64,000 nucleotides of DNA from Chelydra serpentina (GCA_037349315.1 JBAIAC010000059.1:8582001-8646000); one strand, 5' to 3'. Shown: positions 1 through 12,120, counted from the first letter of the stretch. Translations and numbers: made by a program. The notes: generated from the sequence alone by a model not told the origin.

Positions 1-1410
1 TATCTTATCAGTGTCAAGTTGTCTGTCTTGGTCATCTTGGGATAAACACTACTTTAAAACTACAGACCTTTAAATAAATTAGCAGATCCAGTAAATTGGA
101 GACACTGTTATTAGGCAGGCTCATTATTCTTAAGGTCATATACACAACAGTGCTGAAGTGGGTGCTGGACAATTTTTAAGTATTAAAAAGGTACAGAAAA
201 CAGGAAATACAAATTTAGTCGTATAATTAGTGGAGAATCTGCCTCCACTAAGCTTCTCCAACTCCGACTACTATCATGCACATTTTTAAAGGGTCAGAGC
301 TGTTTCTTAATACCTCTTACATTTTTCCCAAGTCCAAGAGTTTGTTAAACAGGGAGGATTTATCTAGAAGAAGGGAACATGAGTATTCATAGGCTTTCCA
401 GCTTTGCTTGTATGTGTTCATGTTCTAGAAATGAGTCTTGTCCAGGGTGGTCACAGTTGTCAGACCATTGTAATTACCATGTCCTTTTCATATTGCTAAC
501 CACTAGATGGGAATGAGGTAGAAAGGGGCTTCTGGTATGAAAAAGGGTGAGACCCAGGGTTGTATGAGGAAAAAGTGACTGAAATACACGGAGAGCCATA
601 CTTTGGTCCTAGTGAAGACGAGAGAAGTATAAGATTACAGTTCAGTATCACTATTCTGTCACATTTGTAGCAAATAAACATGTAGTATAAAACAGTTAGA
701 TATCATATATCCATCACAACTTGGGGGAACAGTGAAGCCATGTAGTATAGTGTACTTTCTACACCAGCAATAATCTTGGCCAGATAGCACTTAAATCATC
801 GGGTAAATGACAGTGCCTTGTTATAAAACATCTAGTGCAAAATTCCAAAATATGATCAACTAACAAAGCTCAAAGGCACTGGACTAGATGTTCCAACGGT
901 CTATTCTGGTTCAACTTCTGGGGTTCCTAGGAAAATGCTCACCTAGAAAAATAGAATATTTGCTCTTTTCCAGTATGTTCAGAGGCACTGTGCCCTGCCA
1001 GAATATCTCCTTCCCTCATTATCTCCTTCCTTCCACACAACAGATTAACTATTCAGAATGGCATTCTTGCTGCCACTGTTCAGAGAGGGAAGAAAGGTAT
1101 CTCTACCCTAGTATTAATGAATATTATAATAATGAACAGATGGGTTATAAATTGGTGATTGGGATAAATAAGGTACACATTTCAGACTGTAAAGACAAAG
1201 GGTGGGGTTTTAAAAGCACTCAGCTTTTCACCTAACTCTACTCCCATTGAAGCCAATGGTAAAAGTTCCACTGACTTCAATAACAGCAGAGTTCCGCTGA
1301 CATGGAATATTTTTTAAAAACCCTCCCCAAATGTCTATGGGAGGCTGATTTCTGTATTAACACGTGACTTCTTACAGTGACTTAATTGTGTCTTATGTAA
1401 TTGTCCTCAG
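1..1410. other. IRAG1 intron, left end of window
   Basis: This is the 3' part of an IRAG1 intron, ending in an acceptor (ttgtcctcag). I see no coding exon or well-defined repeat in it. A short fold-back-like motif lies at about 1225-1305, with 'cccattgaagccaatgg' followed by a related inverted copy, a type common in reptile repeats. The short open frames here have no recognisable domain. Confidence 0.6.
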
Positions 1411-1531
1411 GTTCTTCACCTATACCTTGTTTCACTGAAGAAGAGGAGTCAAATAATAGCTCTGATGTCATGCCTAATATCCCTGATGTACTGCTACGAA
1501 AACTCCGTGTGCATAAATCTCTGCCAGGAAG
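1411..1531 (+). CDS. IRAG1: IRAG1 exon a (partial gene): Ser/Pro- and Glu-rich segment
   Basis: The exon lies between acceptor ttgtcctcag and donor ggtaaaag. The first two bases finish a codon from an upstream exon outside the window. It encodes a segment running from [18 protein letters not shown] to [13 protein letters not shown] and ends two bases into a codon. It resembles the segment just before the coiled coil in IRAG1. Confidence 0.87.
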
Positions 1532-3267
1532 GTAAAAGCTAACTAGGGGTATCGGTCCAGCATCCATTGGAAGTCTGCTATCAAAGAAATAGTTGGTTCG
1601 ACTGAACTAGCATTATGTAATTCTGCTCTCATATGAAATCCATATGTAAAGAGATTTCTGAATCAGGATTTTTGGAAGGGGTTTTGAAGCTGTATCTTAA
1701 AATTTACGCTGCAGAGTCTTATACAAATTATATGTGCATTTCTCAAACACTCAAAATGACAAAAAAGAGAGCCCATTTTAAAAATAATTTGAAATTCATA
1801 GTTCTGTACATGTCTTATAAACATGAGGTGCAAGCTACAAATATTCCTTACCAGATTGTTCATGGTCTGACAACGCCTAGTTTTCCAGGATGTGGCTGCA
1901 GACTTAGGTATTGGAAATGTTTGTATTTCCTCCATCAAAAAAACTAAACAAAAACTATTGGGCCAGATCTCTCCTTGCTCTGGTAAAACCTGGGGAAGGA
2001 AAACTCTGCAAGGAATCCCCTCTGCCAGTTTCTCCTAGATCATTGCTTTGGCAGCACGGGGTTTGCCACTCTGCAGATTTAGATGGCGGACCTGCCCACA
2101 AATTCCGCAGATCCCAGGGGATCTACAAGCAGCCTGAGACATTGACGTAGAGACCCTGTCCCTCTGCCACAACTCTTGAGTCTCACTCTCCTTTCATCCT
2201 ATCCCTTCTTGTCATTGCTGATCCAGGATCCCTTTTAAAGGGCAAGAAGTTTCCCCACCACTTAGGGAGCTCCATGGGAAAGATAACATAGCTTATCTTA
2301 CTTGTCCGAGGTAGTCTATATGCAGCACCATTGGAAGAGGATATTGTGTATCCATCTACCCCCATCTGCACTCAACATGGGACTAGATGATCCTGTCCCC
2401 AGTTTGTCCAGCTTCCTTCTTGCATAGATCCCAAACCTACAATGTACTCCCTATGATTCTGGGACAAGAGCAGGAGACACTACCACTAATGCTTTCCACA
2501 TTGGAGGGTGGAGATCTGTGCTGACATCACTGGATACCTGGCTCTGTGTTAAGAAAACCTTAAAGTTCCATAGTTAGGCACTCAAAAATGCAAAAAGAGA
2601 TACCTTAATTCTGCTCTCCTTTGCTTATGTACCACAATAGTAATTAATTGCATTATCATATAATGTTTCTCAGATACTATAGTAGAATCCTATACATTTT
2701 TCTACTACTTTTGGTACATACAGATAGCACGTACTCTGTATATTCCAGACCAAAACAATAAAAGTCATGTATACACAAGATGTACAGTGAATTAGGAAGG
2801 AATATCTGTAGAGTTCTTGCCTCATTTTATGGCCTATATTGCAAGATACATGGTGCACAGTGGGAGAAAGACTGGTAAAGTTAATATTATTATGGACAAA
2901 TTCTGTAGTATGTGGCCTAGTATTTAAAACCGTATTTTAATTCAAATATACAAGTGGGTAAAGTTAAGGTTATATGGACAGCCTTGACACTGGATTTCCT
3001 GATTCTTGAGCACTTCACCAAGCAACCTTAACATTCTCTTTTATATAATTTTTAATGCAGTTTCCATAATCTGGAACAATCTGGCTAAACCCTATTGTCC
3101 TGTCCCAAGCAGTCTGGATGCTTAGTGAAGAAAGAGCTATTGTGAGGCTCTCATTCACCACCTGTCTTGCTCTATGGCACAAGAGTTCCACAGAAATGTA
3201 TACTGTACACAATTCAAATCTTTAGATATTGGGCACGTAATCAGTTGAATCTCAAAGTGCTTTATAT

Positions 3268-3440
3268 GAACTGGATATAAATTGAGTCACAGAACATCCC
3301 TGTAAGGTAAATAAGTATTATACCCATTTTACACTAAGGTAAGCTAAGGCACAGTGTGGTGCCAAGTGACTTGCCCAAGGTCACACTGAGTCAAAAGCAC
3401 AAAGGCAGTAGTCGTAACTGCTAGTTCCCTGTTTTAAGCA
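3268..3440 (+). repeat. MIR/CORE-type SINE fragment
   Basis: The block reads 'acagaacatccctgtaaggt', then 'ttatacccattttacac', then 'gacttgcccaaggtcac', which are hallmark words of the MIR/CORE-SINE core in that order. It is old and diverged. Confidence 0.6.
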
Positions 3441-3500
3441 TTACATACACTCTCCATCCTACAAATAGAATACCCTTAAGGCCAATTTCATCCTTTAGTT

Positions 3501-3720
3501 CATAGATTTCAAGGCCAGAAAGGACCATTGTGATCATCTAGTCCGACCTCCTGTATAATAGAGGCCATAAGGCTTCCCCAAAGTAAATCCTAAAGTATAT
3601 CTTTTAGGGAAATATCCAATATTGATTTTAAAATTATCAGTGATGAAGAATCCACCACAATACTTGGTAACCAGTGGATACATCATTTAACTCATTTGGG
3701 GTCAACGGAGAATAAATTTG
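3501..3720 (-). mobile_element. CR1-type LINE tail
   Basis: The words 'aaggccagaaaggaccattg' and 'tgatcatctagtccgacctc' are the reverse complement of a common sauropsid CR1 3' end. Related text continues to about 3720. There is no coding capacity. Confidence 0.6.
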
Positions 3721-4023
3721 GCCTCAGAGTTTTTGCATAAGTTTTTACAGCTTTGAGTAGTGAAAACCTAAAATGTCTGTAATTTAAAACCAATATTTTA
3801 CCAAAACTGTGCCTAGATACTTCTGTGCATCTTTGTAGCATACAGTATTTGTAAGCATGCAAAATATTCCATTATGATTAGTGCAGCAAACATGCACTGT
3901 TATACAAACTTCATGTAAGAGAATATTTATTTAGCAAGTGATGCAACTGCAAGATCTTAGTAAAAACAAAGGCAATTGAGTAGCCAAGGCCAAAATAATT
4001 TAGAGTTGTACTGAGGTAAACGT

Positions 4024-4683
4024 TGTGATACAGCATGGCCAGAAGGCAGCAGGAGAGTGATCTAGTATGAGGAGAAGCTTTATTCCCTGTAGATTAATTA
4101 AAAGCACCTGAAGCCAATTAGAGCACCTGAAGCCAGTCACCTGATAAAATCCCCCTGCTTCAATTAGCCAGGTGAGGAGTTGGAGCAGAGTGGTGAGGAG
4201 TTGGAGCAGAGAGCAGTTTGGAGGAGTTGAAGGAGAGTGGTTTGGTGGTGGAGCAGAGAGCAGTTTGGAGGAGTGAAGCAGAGTGGATTGGTGTTGGAAC
4301 AGAGAGCAGTTCGGAGGAAAGCGGAGGAGAGTTTTGAGAAGTGCTGAGGCAGGCTAAGAAGACCAAGACCCTAGGTAAAGGGACACCTGGCTTGTGCAGA
4401 GGGAAGGCAGGAAGCCCCACAAGCTGAAGGGCAGGAGAGGGAAGTAGCCCAGGGGAAAGAATCACTAGTACAAGTGGTTTACCTGCTATCCTAGGGCCCC
4501 TGGGCTGGGACCCGAAGTAGAGGGCGGGCCCAGGTCCCTCCCTTTCCACTCCCCTTCTCTGGGATACTAGTGGGATAGCTGATACCCCAGTTCAGGGGCA
4601 AGAAATGGCACCCTGAAACCCCCGCCCCCCCACAAGAAGAGAAAGCGCGGGACCCATCATAGTAGTGCCGGTAATTTGCCACA
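4024..4683 (-). mobile_element. Probable solo LTR with internal minisatellite
   Basis: The block starts TGTGATACAG and ends TTTGCCACA, so it has TG...CA ends. On the minus strand an AATAAA (4079-4084) lies about 55 bp before its 3' end, as in an LTR. Flanks (acgt / acgc) give only a weak target-site duplication. Inside, about 4170-4330 carries tandem copies of a unit containing 'ggagttggagcagag'. No internal retroviral region is next to it. Confidence 0.55.
4170..4330 (+). repeat. Minisatellite in solo LTR
   Basis: Imperfect tandem copies of a unit of roughly 25-55 bp share 'gagcagagagcagtttggag' and 'gaggagttggagcagag'. This explains the open frames in this stretch. Confidence 0.6.
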
Positions 4684-5268
4684 ACGCCTAACAATATTCA
4701 GAAAAATAGAATTGAACCACTAAATACAGCCAATCCATTGAATGAATTCATAAATGACCTTTCATCCGTACTGTATGTTTGCTGGAGTCTCCATGGCCAA
4801 GTTAACGAAGTGATATTTCCTGGTCATTATAACAGTCCTGTAACACTGGCAGATGCTCACACTTTTTACTGCTTCTTTCCAAAATTAATTAACTCCATGT
4901 CAGCAAAGAAAATGATTTGTTTACAAAGTACAGTGATAAAACAATAAATGAACTTTACTTGCATATACGACAGCAAATCAAAGAGCTTAATACGATTGAA
5001 CTTGCCAAGAAGTAGACATCTGTCCAAAATAACAAACCCTTTCTAATACGAACACTTTGCCCTCCAGCAGGAAATGTCTTTTCCCATATCATAGATGTGC
5101 TGGCCTCCCCTTTTGGGAATAGCTATCAGTTCGAGATATTAATGCTGCTTCACTTCACCAAGAAAATCTCTTGCTCATAAATTACAGACAGGCTAACTTC
5201 TCTTTGGGATAAACACTCCATACAAAATGTGAATAATATTCCAATATTCTGATAAATGTATTTCCCAT

Positions 5269-5471
5269 CAGTGGCGTAGCCAGGTTTAGAGCTAAGGGGG
5301 AGCGGAGCTAAAAAAAGGCACCAGGAGCAAAAAGCGTTGGGAGCAACAACAAAAAATGCTCCGCTCCGGCTGCCGCGCAGGAGCAAAAGGTGTCAGAGCA
5401 CAAAAAAGGCTCCGCTTCTGTTCAATGTGGGAGCGGCCGCTCCCCCTGCTCCCCTCCTGGCTACGCTACTG
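5269..5471. mobile_element. hAT-type miniature element, 203 bp, with TSD
   Basis: The terminal inverted repeat cagtggcgtagccagg at the left is matched by cctggctacgctactg at the right. The element is flanked by a perfect 8-bp target-site duplication TTTCCCAT (5261-5268 and 5472-5479). The inside is non-coding and GC-rich. An 8-bp duplication with these ends fits a non-autonomous hAT element. Confidence 0.9.
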
Positions 5472-5975
5472 TTTCCCATACAGTACCTACTATGCATGCC
5501 AACCACTTCTTCCATCAATAGCATCCCAACCTGTAGGTGAAAGAAGTACTGCCACTCCTTTCAGATATTTCCATTGTTTGTTCACTTATGTAAACACTCT
5601 GGGTAGCATTCAAAAGTGTCAAAACAATTGCAGGGGGTAAAAATTATGTAACTCACTGGTAATGTGGACGTGGCCACTAGTCATGCCCGCCTATAATCTA
5701 AAAGGCTTACCTAAATCAGCTCCTCTGTAGCATTTTGTGGAATCAAATTTGGTATCACTTCCTACTTCTCATGCTGATATTCATCATCCTTGTAGCAAAC
5801 TCCGCTATATTATGCTGCAGTTGCCTCCTAACCAGTTACAACAGACTTTACATCTTACTGCATGAAATGTTCGTATTGGCACCATTTTTTCTTCCTACGG
5901 GTTTCTGCTGTTTTCACAATGATTACGTGCCTCCACCTTCTCTTCGTGGCTACCATGATGCACCAATCAAAGGGC

Positions 5976-6140
5976 TATAAGGGACTGCAAGGGTCATATA
6001 GTCTAACCCCTTGCCAAGATACAGGATTTGTTCTCTAAATCATCCAAGACAGATGGCTATCCAGCCTCTTTTTGAAAACCTCCAATGAAGGAGCTTCCAT
6101 AACCTCCATAATTGCCCTGTTTTATACACTCTCCCTGAAG
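5976..6140 (-). mobile_element. CR1-type LINE fragment
   Basis: 'ggtcatatagtctaacccc' followed by 'agcctctttttgaaaacctc' is typical reverse-complement CR1 text. It is diverged, without an open frame. Confidence 0.55.
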
Positions 6141-6145
6141 CTTTG

Positions 6146-6224
6146 GTACAGGCCACTGTCAGAGACAGGATATTGGGTCAGATGGACCATAGTCTGACCC
6201 AGTATGGCAGCTGTTATGTTCTTA
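6146..6224 (+). mobile_element. CR1-type LINE 3' end
   Basis: The words 'aggatattgggtcagatgga', 'ccatagtctgacccagtatg' and the end 'ttatgttctta' match the usual 3' end of reptilian CR1 LINEs in forward orientation. It lies next to an opposite-strand CR1 piece. Confidence 0.6.
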
Positions 6225-6341
6225 AGTTACCAGGTAAGATCCCAAACCAGCACTGGTTCACTTGCTGGTTCAGATGCAGATGAAATCCAGTAAGAGCAGT
6301 CATTCTTCCAAGACTCTGTGAGATACAAGTATTCTACAGCA

Positions 6342-6860
6342 GGGCTGGCCTTACCATGAGGCGAACTGAGGCGGCTGCCTCAGGTGCCAGACTGGGGCCG
6401 GGGGGTGGGGGGTGCCACTAGGACCCAGAGTGTAGAAAATTGTGTCTGCTGCTGGTGCATATTTATTCTCTCTGCTTTAGATGCACAGATATGGTGAAGT
6501 GCTGTGCTGTGCTGGAGGAAGGAGGGCACAAGAGACATAACAGGCAGGCAAGAGAAAAGGTGAGGGAATAACAGGAAGCAGTAGGTGCTGCAGGGAGAGA
6601 GACGAGGAGGAGTCTCTTATGTACCTCTCTAGCACCCCCAGGAGCCTGGACTGATTAACACCAGTTCTCAGGGAGCGTCCTGTTTCCTGCTGCTTCCCTG
6701 AACCCACTTGAGGAGAACAGGCAGTCAACTGAAGAATAGGAGCCAGTTAGGCCCTTAAGACGCTGATATCTTCCCTCACTCAGGCCCTGCTATCAGCCTG
6801 CTTATTTGTCCCTTTCAACTGAGTGTTGAGAGCCACTATAGCTGGCACAGAACAGCAGTG
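6342..6860 (+). mobile_element. hAT element 5' end and leader
   Basis: A hAT-like terminus starts 'cagggctggccttaccatg', similar in style to the short hAT elements elsewhere in the window. Non-coding sequence then leads to the transposase frame at 6861. The matching right terminus is not found, so the copy is 3' truncated. Confidence 0.55.
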
Positions 6861-8847
6861 ATGAGTGAAAGAAGAAAACGCCCCTCTGGGGCAGCATTCA
6901 GAAAAAGAAAGGGAGCAAAGGAAGCTTTTCTATCTAAGCAGGAAGGAGCTCTCCTGAGATACATAGACATAAATGTTCACGGTGAGCCTTCTGGCCCCAG
7001 TGAGGATGTGAGTGGTGAGGAGATGCCTGATCTTCCAGTTAGTCAGAGTGCAGGTGACCTGGCAGCTACTGCAGCATCCATATCTCCATCTCAAATGGAT
7101 GTAACCATGCACATGCCTGAAGAAAAGTGTAGATCAGAGAAGAGTGTGGTGGAGGTGCAAGAAACAGCTGCTGCTGAGTTTAGCTCCTTAAGTCTAGATG
7201 ATCCAGGACTGTGGACCCACTTGAGCAGTAGCCTGAGGGACTTCCGTGTACTGCATGGGCCACAGCAAGTGAGAAACTTCACGTTCCCCAAAGACAATGA
7301 AAATAGAAGTTTCCATCCAACACATTACTGGTGTGAAATCCCCAATGGTGACAAAGTGGCGAGGCCATAGTTTATGTACTCAAAAACCCAGAATGCTGCA
7401 TACTGTTTTTGTTGCAAACTCTTCCAGTCTAATGTTCCAGCCACATTGGAACAAAAGAACCGGAAAAATCTGGCTAGAAATCTGGCATGCCACGAGAAGG
7501 CAGCAAATCACCAGAGAGCATTCCATAGGTGGAAAGAGCTTGAGATGAAACTAAGGTTAAAGGCCACCATAGATGATCAGCATCAAGAGAAGATTGCATC
7601 AGAGTCTCTTTACTGGCAAAATGTTCTGAAAAGGCTCATTGCCATTGTGAGAATGCTTGCTACCCAAAACCTAGCACTGCGTGGCACTTCAGATCAGCTG
7701 TATGTGCCAAACAATGGAAACTTCCTAAAAATTGTGGAGCTGATGGCTGAGTTTGATGCTGTACTCCAGGAGCATCTAAGAAGAATCACCACCCAAGAAA
7801 TGTTCACACACCACTACATTGGAAAAACAAATCAAAATGAGATCATACAGTTATTGGCTACAAAAGTCAAACAGAAGATTTTGGCAGATCTGAAGTCAGC
7901 AAGGTATTACTCTGTTATTCTGGACTGCACACCTGACATCAGCCATATGGAACAAATGACTTTAATGGGGCGTTTTGTAACTACAACAGAACCTAGTGAA
8001 AATGTCCCTGCAATGGTGACTGTCAGAGAGCATTTTCTAGAATGTATTGACACTGATGATACTACAGCAGCTAGTATGACAAATGTGCTTCTTAAAAAGC
8101 TGGAAGATACGGGAATTGCGATAGCTGACATGAGAGGTCAGGGCTACGATAATGGTGCCAACATGAAAAGAAAGAACAGAGGAGTGCAGACATGGATCCG
8201 AGAGTTAAACCCTCGAGCTTTTTTTGTCCCATGCAGTTCTCATTCATTGAACTTGGTGGTCAGTGATGCAGCATCAGCTTCTAGTGAGGCTGCTGAATTT
8301 TTTAATGTAATTCAAAGCATCTATGTATTTTTCTCTGCATCAACTCATCGATGGCAAATTTTGAAGCAACATCTGGGAACATCCTCTCTGACACTGAGTG
8401 CCACACGATAAAGCCTATCAAACACCAAATTGGGAAGATAGATAATGCCATAGTTGCCATTATGGAGGATAATGCTATGACAGGAACTGTTCGTTGGAGA
8501 ACAGTGGCAGATGGAAATGGAATCACCAGAAACATACATAACTTCAAATTTCTGTGTGGCTTAGTGTTGTGGCATGACCTACTGTTTGAAATAAATGTTG
8601 TAAGCAAGACATATTCGGAGCAATGGAACAACTGGACAAAGCAAAGTCATACCTACAGTCTTACCGGTCAGATGAGGGATTTCAGAATGTTCTGAAGAGT
8701 ACACAGAAGTTGGCAGAGGAAGTTCACACTGAAGCTATTTTCCCACCCATTCAAGAATACAGGAGTCACCGAAGAAGACGACATTTTGATTATGAGACAC
8801 AGGATAATCCCATAAGAGACCCCAAACAACAATTCTGTGTTCTGTAG
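6861..8847 (+). pseudogene. hAT transposase pseudogene (TTF-type zinc finger, DUF4371, RNase H-like)
   Basis: This is a hAT-superfamily transposase relative of the ZMYM1-like/DUF4371 group, which would cut and paste its own element. The frame begins with ATG at 6861; the codon before it is GTG. A Lys/Arg-rich N-terminus is followed by a TTF-type zinc finger around 7310-7530 (AYCFCCKLF and later Cys/His), then the DUF4371 region, then an RNase H-like core with YYSVILDCTPD at about 7903-7935 and CSSHSLNLVVSDA at about 8233-8271. One in-frame TAG at 7368-7370 interrupts the zinc-finger region. The frame then shifts near 8400 and again near 8620-8690, and the C-terminal dimerisation part is cut off near 8847. 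It lies sense within an IRAG1 intron. It is a dead element copy, not a host gene. Confidence 0.82.
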
Positions 8848-9214
8848 TCTGTATTCTACAGTATCAGCCAATGATCACAGTACAATTTCAGTGCTTTGAA
8901 ACTAATTCTGTCTGCTGATCTGTGTAAGCTTTTATATTGTGTTCATCACCATGCTGCCTGAGCACTTAACAGGAGGATGGGTGGTGATACTGATGCCAGA
9001 CATATTGCATTCAGCCATCAGTTGTCCCAGAAGCATCTCTCTCGGTTTTTCCTTGCATGCTCATGGTGGTACCACCAGCACAGCTCAGTTACAATACATT
9101 TCTGTCAGTACATAAGTACTACTGTCCTGAAATTTAAAGCAGTCACAATTTAATTTTACCAAAATTGAGTCATTTCTTTTCAAAAATGTAATAAATGCTA
9201 TGTTTTTATTTCAG

Positions 9215-9245
9215 CTCTCCTCCACTTACTGAAAAAGAAGTTGAG
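9215..9245 (+). CDS. IRAG1: IRAG1 exon b, 31-bp micro-exon
   Basis: The first base completes a Ser codon and ten codons (SPPLTEKEVE) follow up to donor gtaagt. The acceptor is tttatttcag. At 31 bp it is too short for normal open-frame detection. Its phase fits both neighbours exactly and the peptide matches the known start of the IRAG1 coiled-coil region. Confidence 0.88.
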
Positions 9246-9270
9246 GTAAGTGATTTAGTAAACTCAAGAT

Positions 9271-9530
9271 TCATAGTTTTTTTTTTTCAAGGCCAGAAGC
9301 AACCACTGTGATCCTCTGGTCTGACCTCTGCATAACACACACCATAACTTCTATGTTGAACAAGAACATTCATTATAGAAAGATATTCAATCTCAATTTA
9401 AAAACTTCAGGTGAAAGAGAATCTATCACATCCTTTAGTAAATTGCTCCAATGGTTAATCACCTTTGCTGGGGGCGGGAGGGGGAAGAAGAGGTTAAGTG
9501 CCCTATTTCCAGTTTGAATTTGTCATGAAA
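9271..9530 (-). mobile_element. CR1-type LINE tail with poly(T)
   Basis: Same family as 3501-3720: 'caaggccagaagcaaccact' and 'tctggtctgacctctgcata' are shared words. It starts 25 bp after the 31-bp IRAG1 exon and carries a T11 run. Confidence 0.6.
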
Positions 9531-9900
9531 GTTCTTGGCTATGTATAATTCAGATTATGCTCTTAATTCTATATTTTATTTTTATTTAAAAATTCAGTTC
9601 TCATGGTATTACTGTGTTTTCTATGCTGCATTGGTTTGTATCTTTTGTAGTATGCTGTCAATTTTGTGAAGTGAAAGGATAGCTGGTCTGTTACAGAATA
9701 ATTTAGCAATTGTCTGTGCTCATAAATGTGAATGGCTGTGAACATGAATACCCACCAGCACAAGGATAGTATTGACTGGGCGTATTGTGACACCTTCTTA
9801 TCGCATCCATGTGAAATATAAAGGCCCAGTTTTTCAAGCGTGACCACTGCTTTTACAGTGCCTCAATTTTAAAGTACCTAACTTTGGACACTGTAACTTA

Positions 9901-11306
9901 GAGAGGATGCCGATTACTTACAACTCTAATCAGCTGTTGTCCAGCTATGCGGGAAGAAGAACAGGAAACACTGGATGTGGTTTTATTAGACCTCAACTTT
10001 ATTATTAACTGTCTGGGAGTACGTGGCAGATAAAGTGTACAGTGCAGGCAATTCCATGATCATTTTAGCATATACTTATGGGCATGGGCAGTGAGTATAA
10101 TAAGCCAGGGAAGGCCAAGCCTTCCCTGGCACAGCCGCCCCCAAGGGACACCTGGGCTATTGTGGCCCCGCCCCTTCTCCGAAGCCCCCCTACCCACTGC
10201 CTGCTGCTGCCGCCTGCCTACCTTCATTGCACCTGCCCCACCCCCAGGTCCCCACTGCTTGCCTCATCACTTCTCCTTGGGGGCAGGGGAGTGAGGAGGG
10301 ACGCTGTGAGCAAGCGGCAGGTGCAGGGGACGGCAGGGGAGTGAGGCAGCTCAGCCCTGGGGCTGCCGGCTCGGACCGGGGGAGGGCGGCTCAGCCCAGT
10401 GCTCTGGCGGGGGGTGGTGGAGAGCGGCTCAGTGCTCGGGCTGGGGCGGACAAGAGCGGCTCAGCCTGGTGCTCAGGTGGGAGTGGCTCGGCGCTTGGGT
10501 GGGTAGCGGGGGGACACATGGCTTGACTCAGCCCAGCATTGGGGCTGGCTCAGGGGAAGCTTGACCTGGTGCTGGGGCTAGCCCAGGGTTGCTGGGGTGG
10601 GCAAGCCAGGGCTCCTCTGGTCGCGGGGGCGGTGTGTGTGCTCCTCCTGTTAAGTGGGTGGGGTTTCGGGGCTCCAGCATGCAGGGGGAGGGGCCTAGGG
10701 CAGGGTCTGGGGTGGGAAGGGCGGGGCCGGCAGGATAGTAGTAGCCTCCCCAAAGTGGGGGTTCACCCGCTGCCTATGCGGGGGAGGCTTCCATCAGCCC
10801 TCCTCCTTTCCCATCCTGGTCCCCAGGCCACCTGCTCCTAGGACCTTACCATCCCCGCCCCCCTCAAGTGAGGGGTAAGGTGGTCTATAAAGGAGGGGAA
10901 TTTGCACCCTGCTGTGTCGGTTACAAGAGCCCTGAATCTCTCGTTTCTGCTCCTTTAAGAAATACCTCTTTTAAATCCTTTACCAATCTATTTATCTGAT
11001 CACTGTATCACTTCCCTACGGAGTACCTGTGCTGGACATCTGTACAGTGCAGGTAATAACACGATCATTTCAATATATACCAGGGGCCTTCCATCATCCC
11101 TCCCAATGCTGGGACCTTATCATCCCTCCCTTTTTACCTCCTAGCCTTGTCAACCCCAGGGGGCGTCACAGCTCCCTGCCACACCGTGTGTTGCAGCATG
11201 GCCAACCACACAAATTTTACTCCAGGGAAAAGTTCTAAGATCTGTCCCAAGTTCCTTTTAACCTACCGTAGAGAGGGTGCTGATCAATTACAACTCCAAT
11301 CAGCTG
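9901..11306 (-). mobile_element. DIRS/Ngaro-like fragment with repeats at both ends
   Basis: Part of this block (11150-11265) matches the SGNH-hydrolase part of the larger element at 25930-29390 (shared words include cacagctccctgccacacc and ttccttttaacct versions). A 36-bp block at 9901-9936 recurs at 11271-11306 with 31/36 identity. A second block, 'gtacagtgcagg' plus about 26 bp, occurs at 10037-10074 and 11042-11079. Repeats of this kind fit the split direct repeats of Ngaro-type tyrosine-recombinase elements. No intact frame remains. Confidence 0.5.
10075..10870 (+). mobile_element. GC-rich interspersed repeat, class unclear
   Basis: The start (catgggcagtgagtataata, then a Lys/Pro-coding-like GC-rich tract) is related to the reverse complement of 56880-57350, where 'catgggcagcgcaggtat' and 'ggccggggaaggctgagcc' occur. 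It is therefore an interspersed family. High GC explains the many overlapping open frames; none has a domain I recognise. Confidence 0.5.
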
Positions 11307-11979
11307 GAAGTGTGAGTTCTCAGCACTTCACAAAATCAGCCCTAATGGGTATAAAATTTAAACATCCCAAAAATTGAGGCTACTTTTAAGAATATGCCAT
11401 AAAAGCTTTAGATTTGTGACAAGCAATAAGGTATTTGTAAAGAAGGAAATACTCTCAAAAGCAGGTTCAAGAAAATGTCAATTGATAATCTTTTGCTGCC
11501 TGCTACAGCAGGTGTTTATGTCCTAGATGAAACATTTCTAGTAAATTATGAACTCATCCCTGGATTTCCTTTGCACAGACTGCCTGTTTAAAAAACTTGG
11601 GGACCCCTGGGGAAAGTCCAGATAAATAACACAGACATTTGTGATTCTGATACATAGGTAGTCTAATTCCTTCATTACATATGTCACACTGGTGACATGC
11701 TGGTATTTCCAAAACATTGAGGAAAAGAAACACCGCAGCACATTTACACATAATAACTAATCTCAAAGAGGAAGGTAAAAATAAAATAATATAATCGCCA
11801 AAAGATAATGTAATGTCTAATTTTATTGTATGTGTGGGACCTGATCCTGTGGTCCTTACTTAGGCAAAACTGCCAGTGAAGGCAGGCAAGCCATATCTTA
11901 CTGGTAATTTCTTTACCAGAATAGAAAGTTCTAGTATACTAATCACTATTACAAATGCCCTTTGTTTCCCCCACAACAG

Positions 11980-12120
11980 ACTGTGTTTGTACAACTTTCG
12001 TTGGCCTTCAAAAATGATAGTTACACCTTGGAATCTAGAATTAACCAGGCAGAGAGGGAGAGAAATCTTACTGAGGAGAACACTGAGAAGGAACTGGACA
12101 ACTTTAAAGCAGCCATTATG
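11980..12120 (+). CDS. IRAG1: IRAG1 exon c: start of coiled coil
   Basis: Forty-seven whole codons lie between acceptor cccacaacag and donor gtaaga. The peptide runs from [20 protein letters not shown] to [13 protein letters not shown] and is rich in Glu, Arg and Leu in a heptad-like pattern, consistent with the coiled coil that contacts the IP3 receptor. Phase is 0 at both ends. Confidence 0.92.

Larger units (their letters stand above)
1532..9214 (+). other. IRAG1 intron a-b
   Basis: This 7.7-kb intron contains a MIR-like SINE (3268-3440), CR1 tails (3501-3720, 5976-6140, 6146-6224), a probable solo LTR (4024-4683), a hAT miniature element (5269-5471) and a hAT transposase pseudogene (6342-8847). 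I see nothing recognisable in 1532-3260 or 8850-9214. Confidence 0.6.
9246..11979 (+). other. IRAG1 intron b-c
   Basis: It contains a CR1 tail (9271-9530), a DIRS/Ngaro-like fragment (9901-11306) and a GC-rich insert inside it (10075-10870). I see nothing recognisable in 9531-9900 or 11310-11979. Confidence 0.55.

Noticed and set aside
888..1235. 115-codon open frame
   Set aside because: No domain, no splice-site or codon pattern that fits IRAG1, inside an intron.
4024..4683. Full LTR provirus starting here
   Set aside because: No primer site, internal frame or second LTR nearby; at most a solo LTR.
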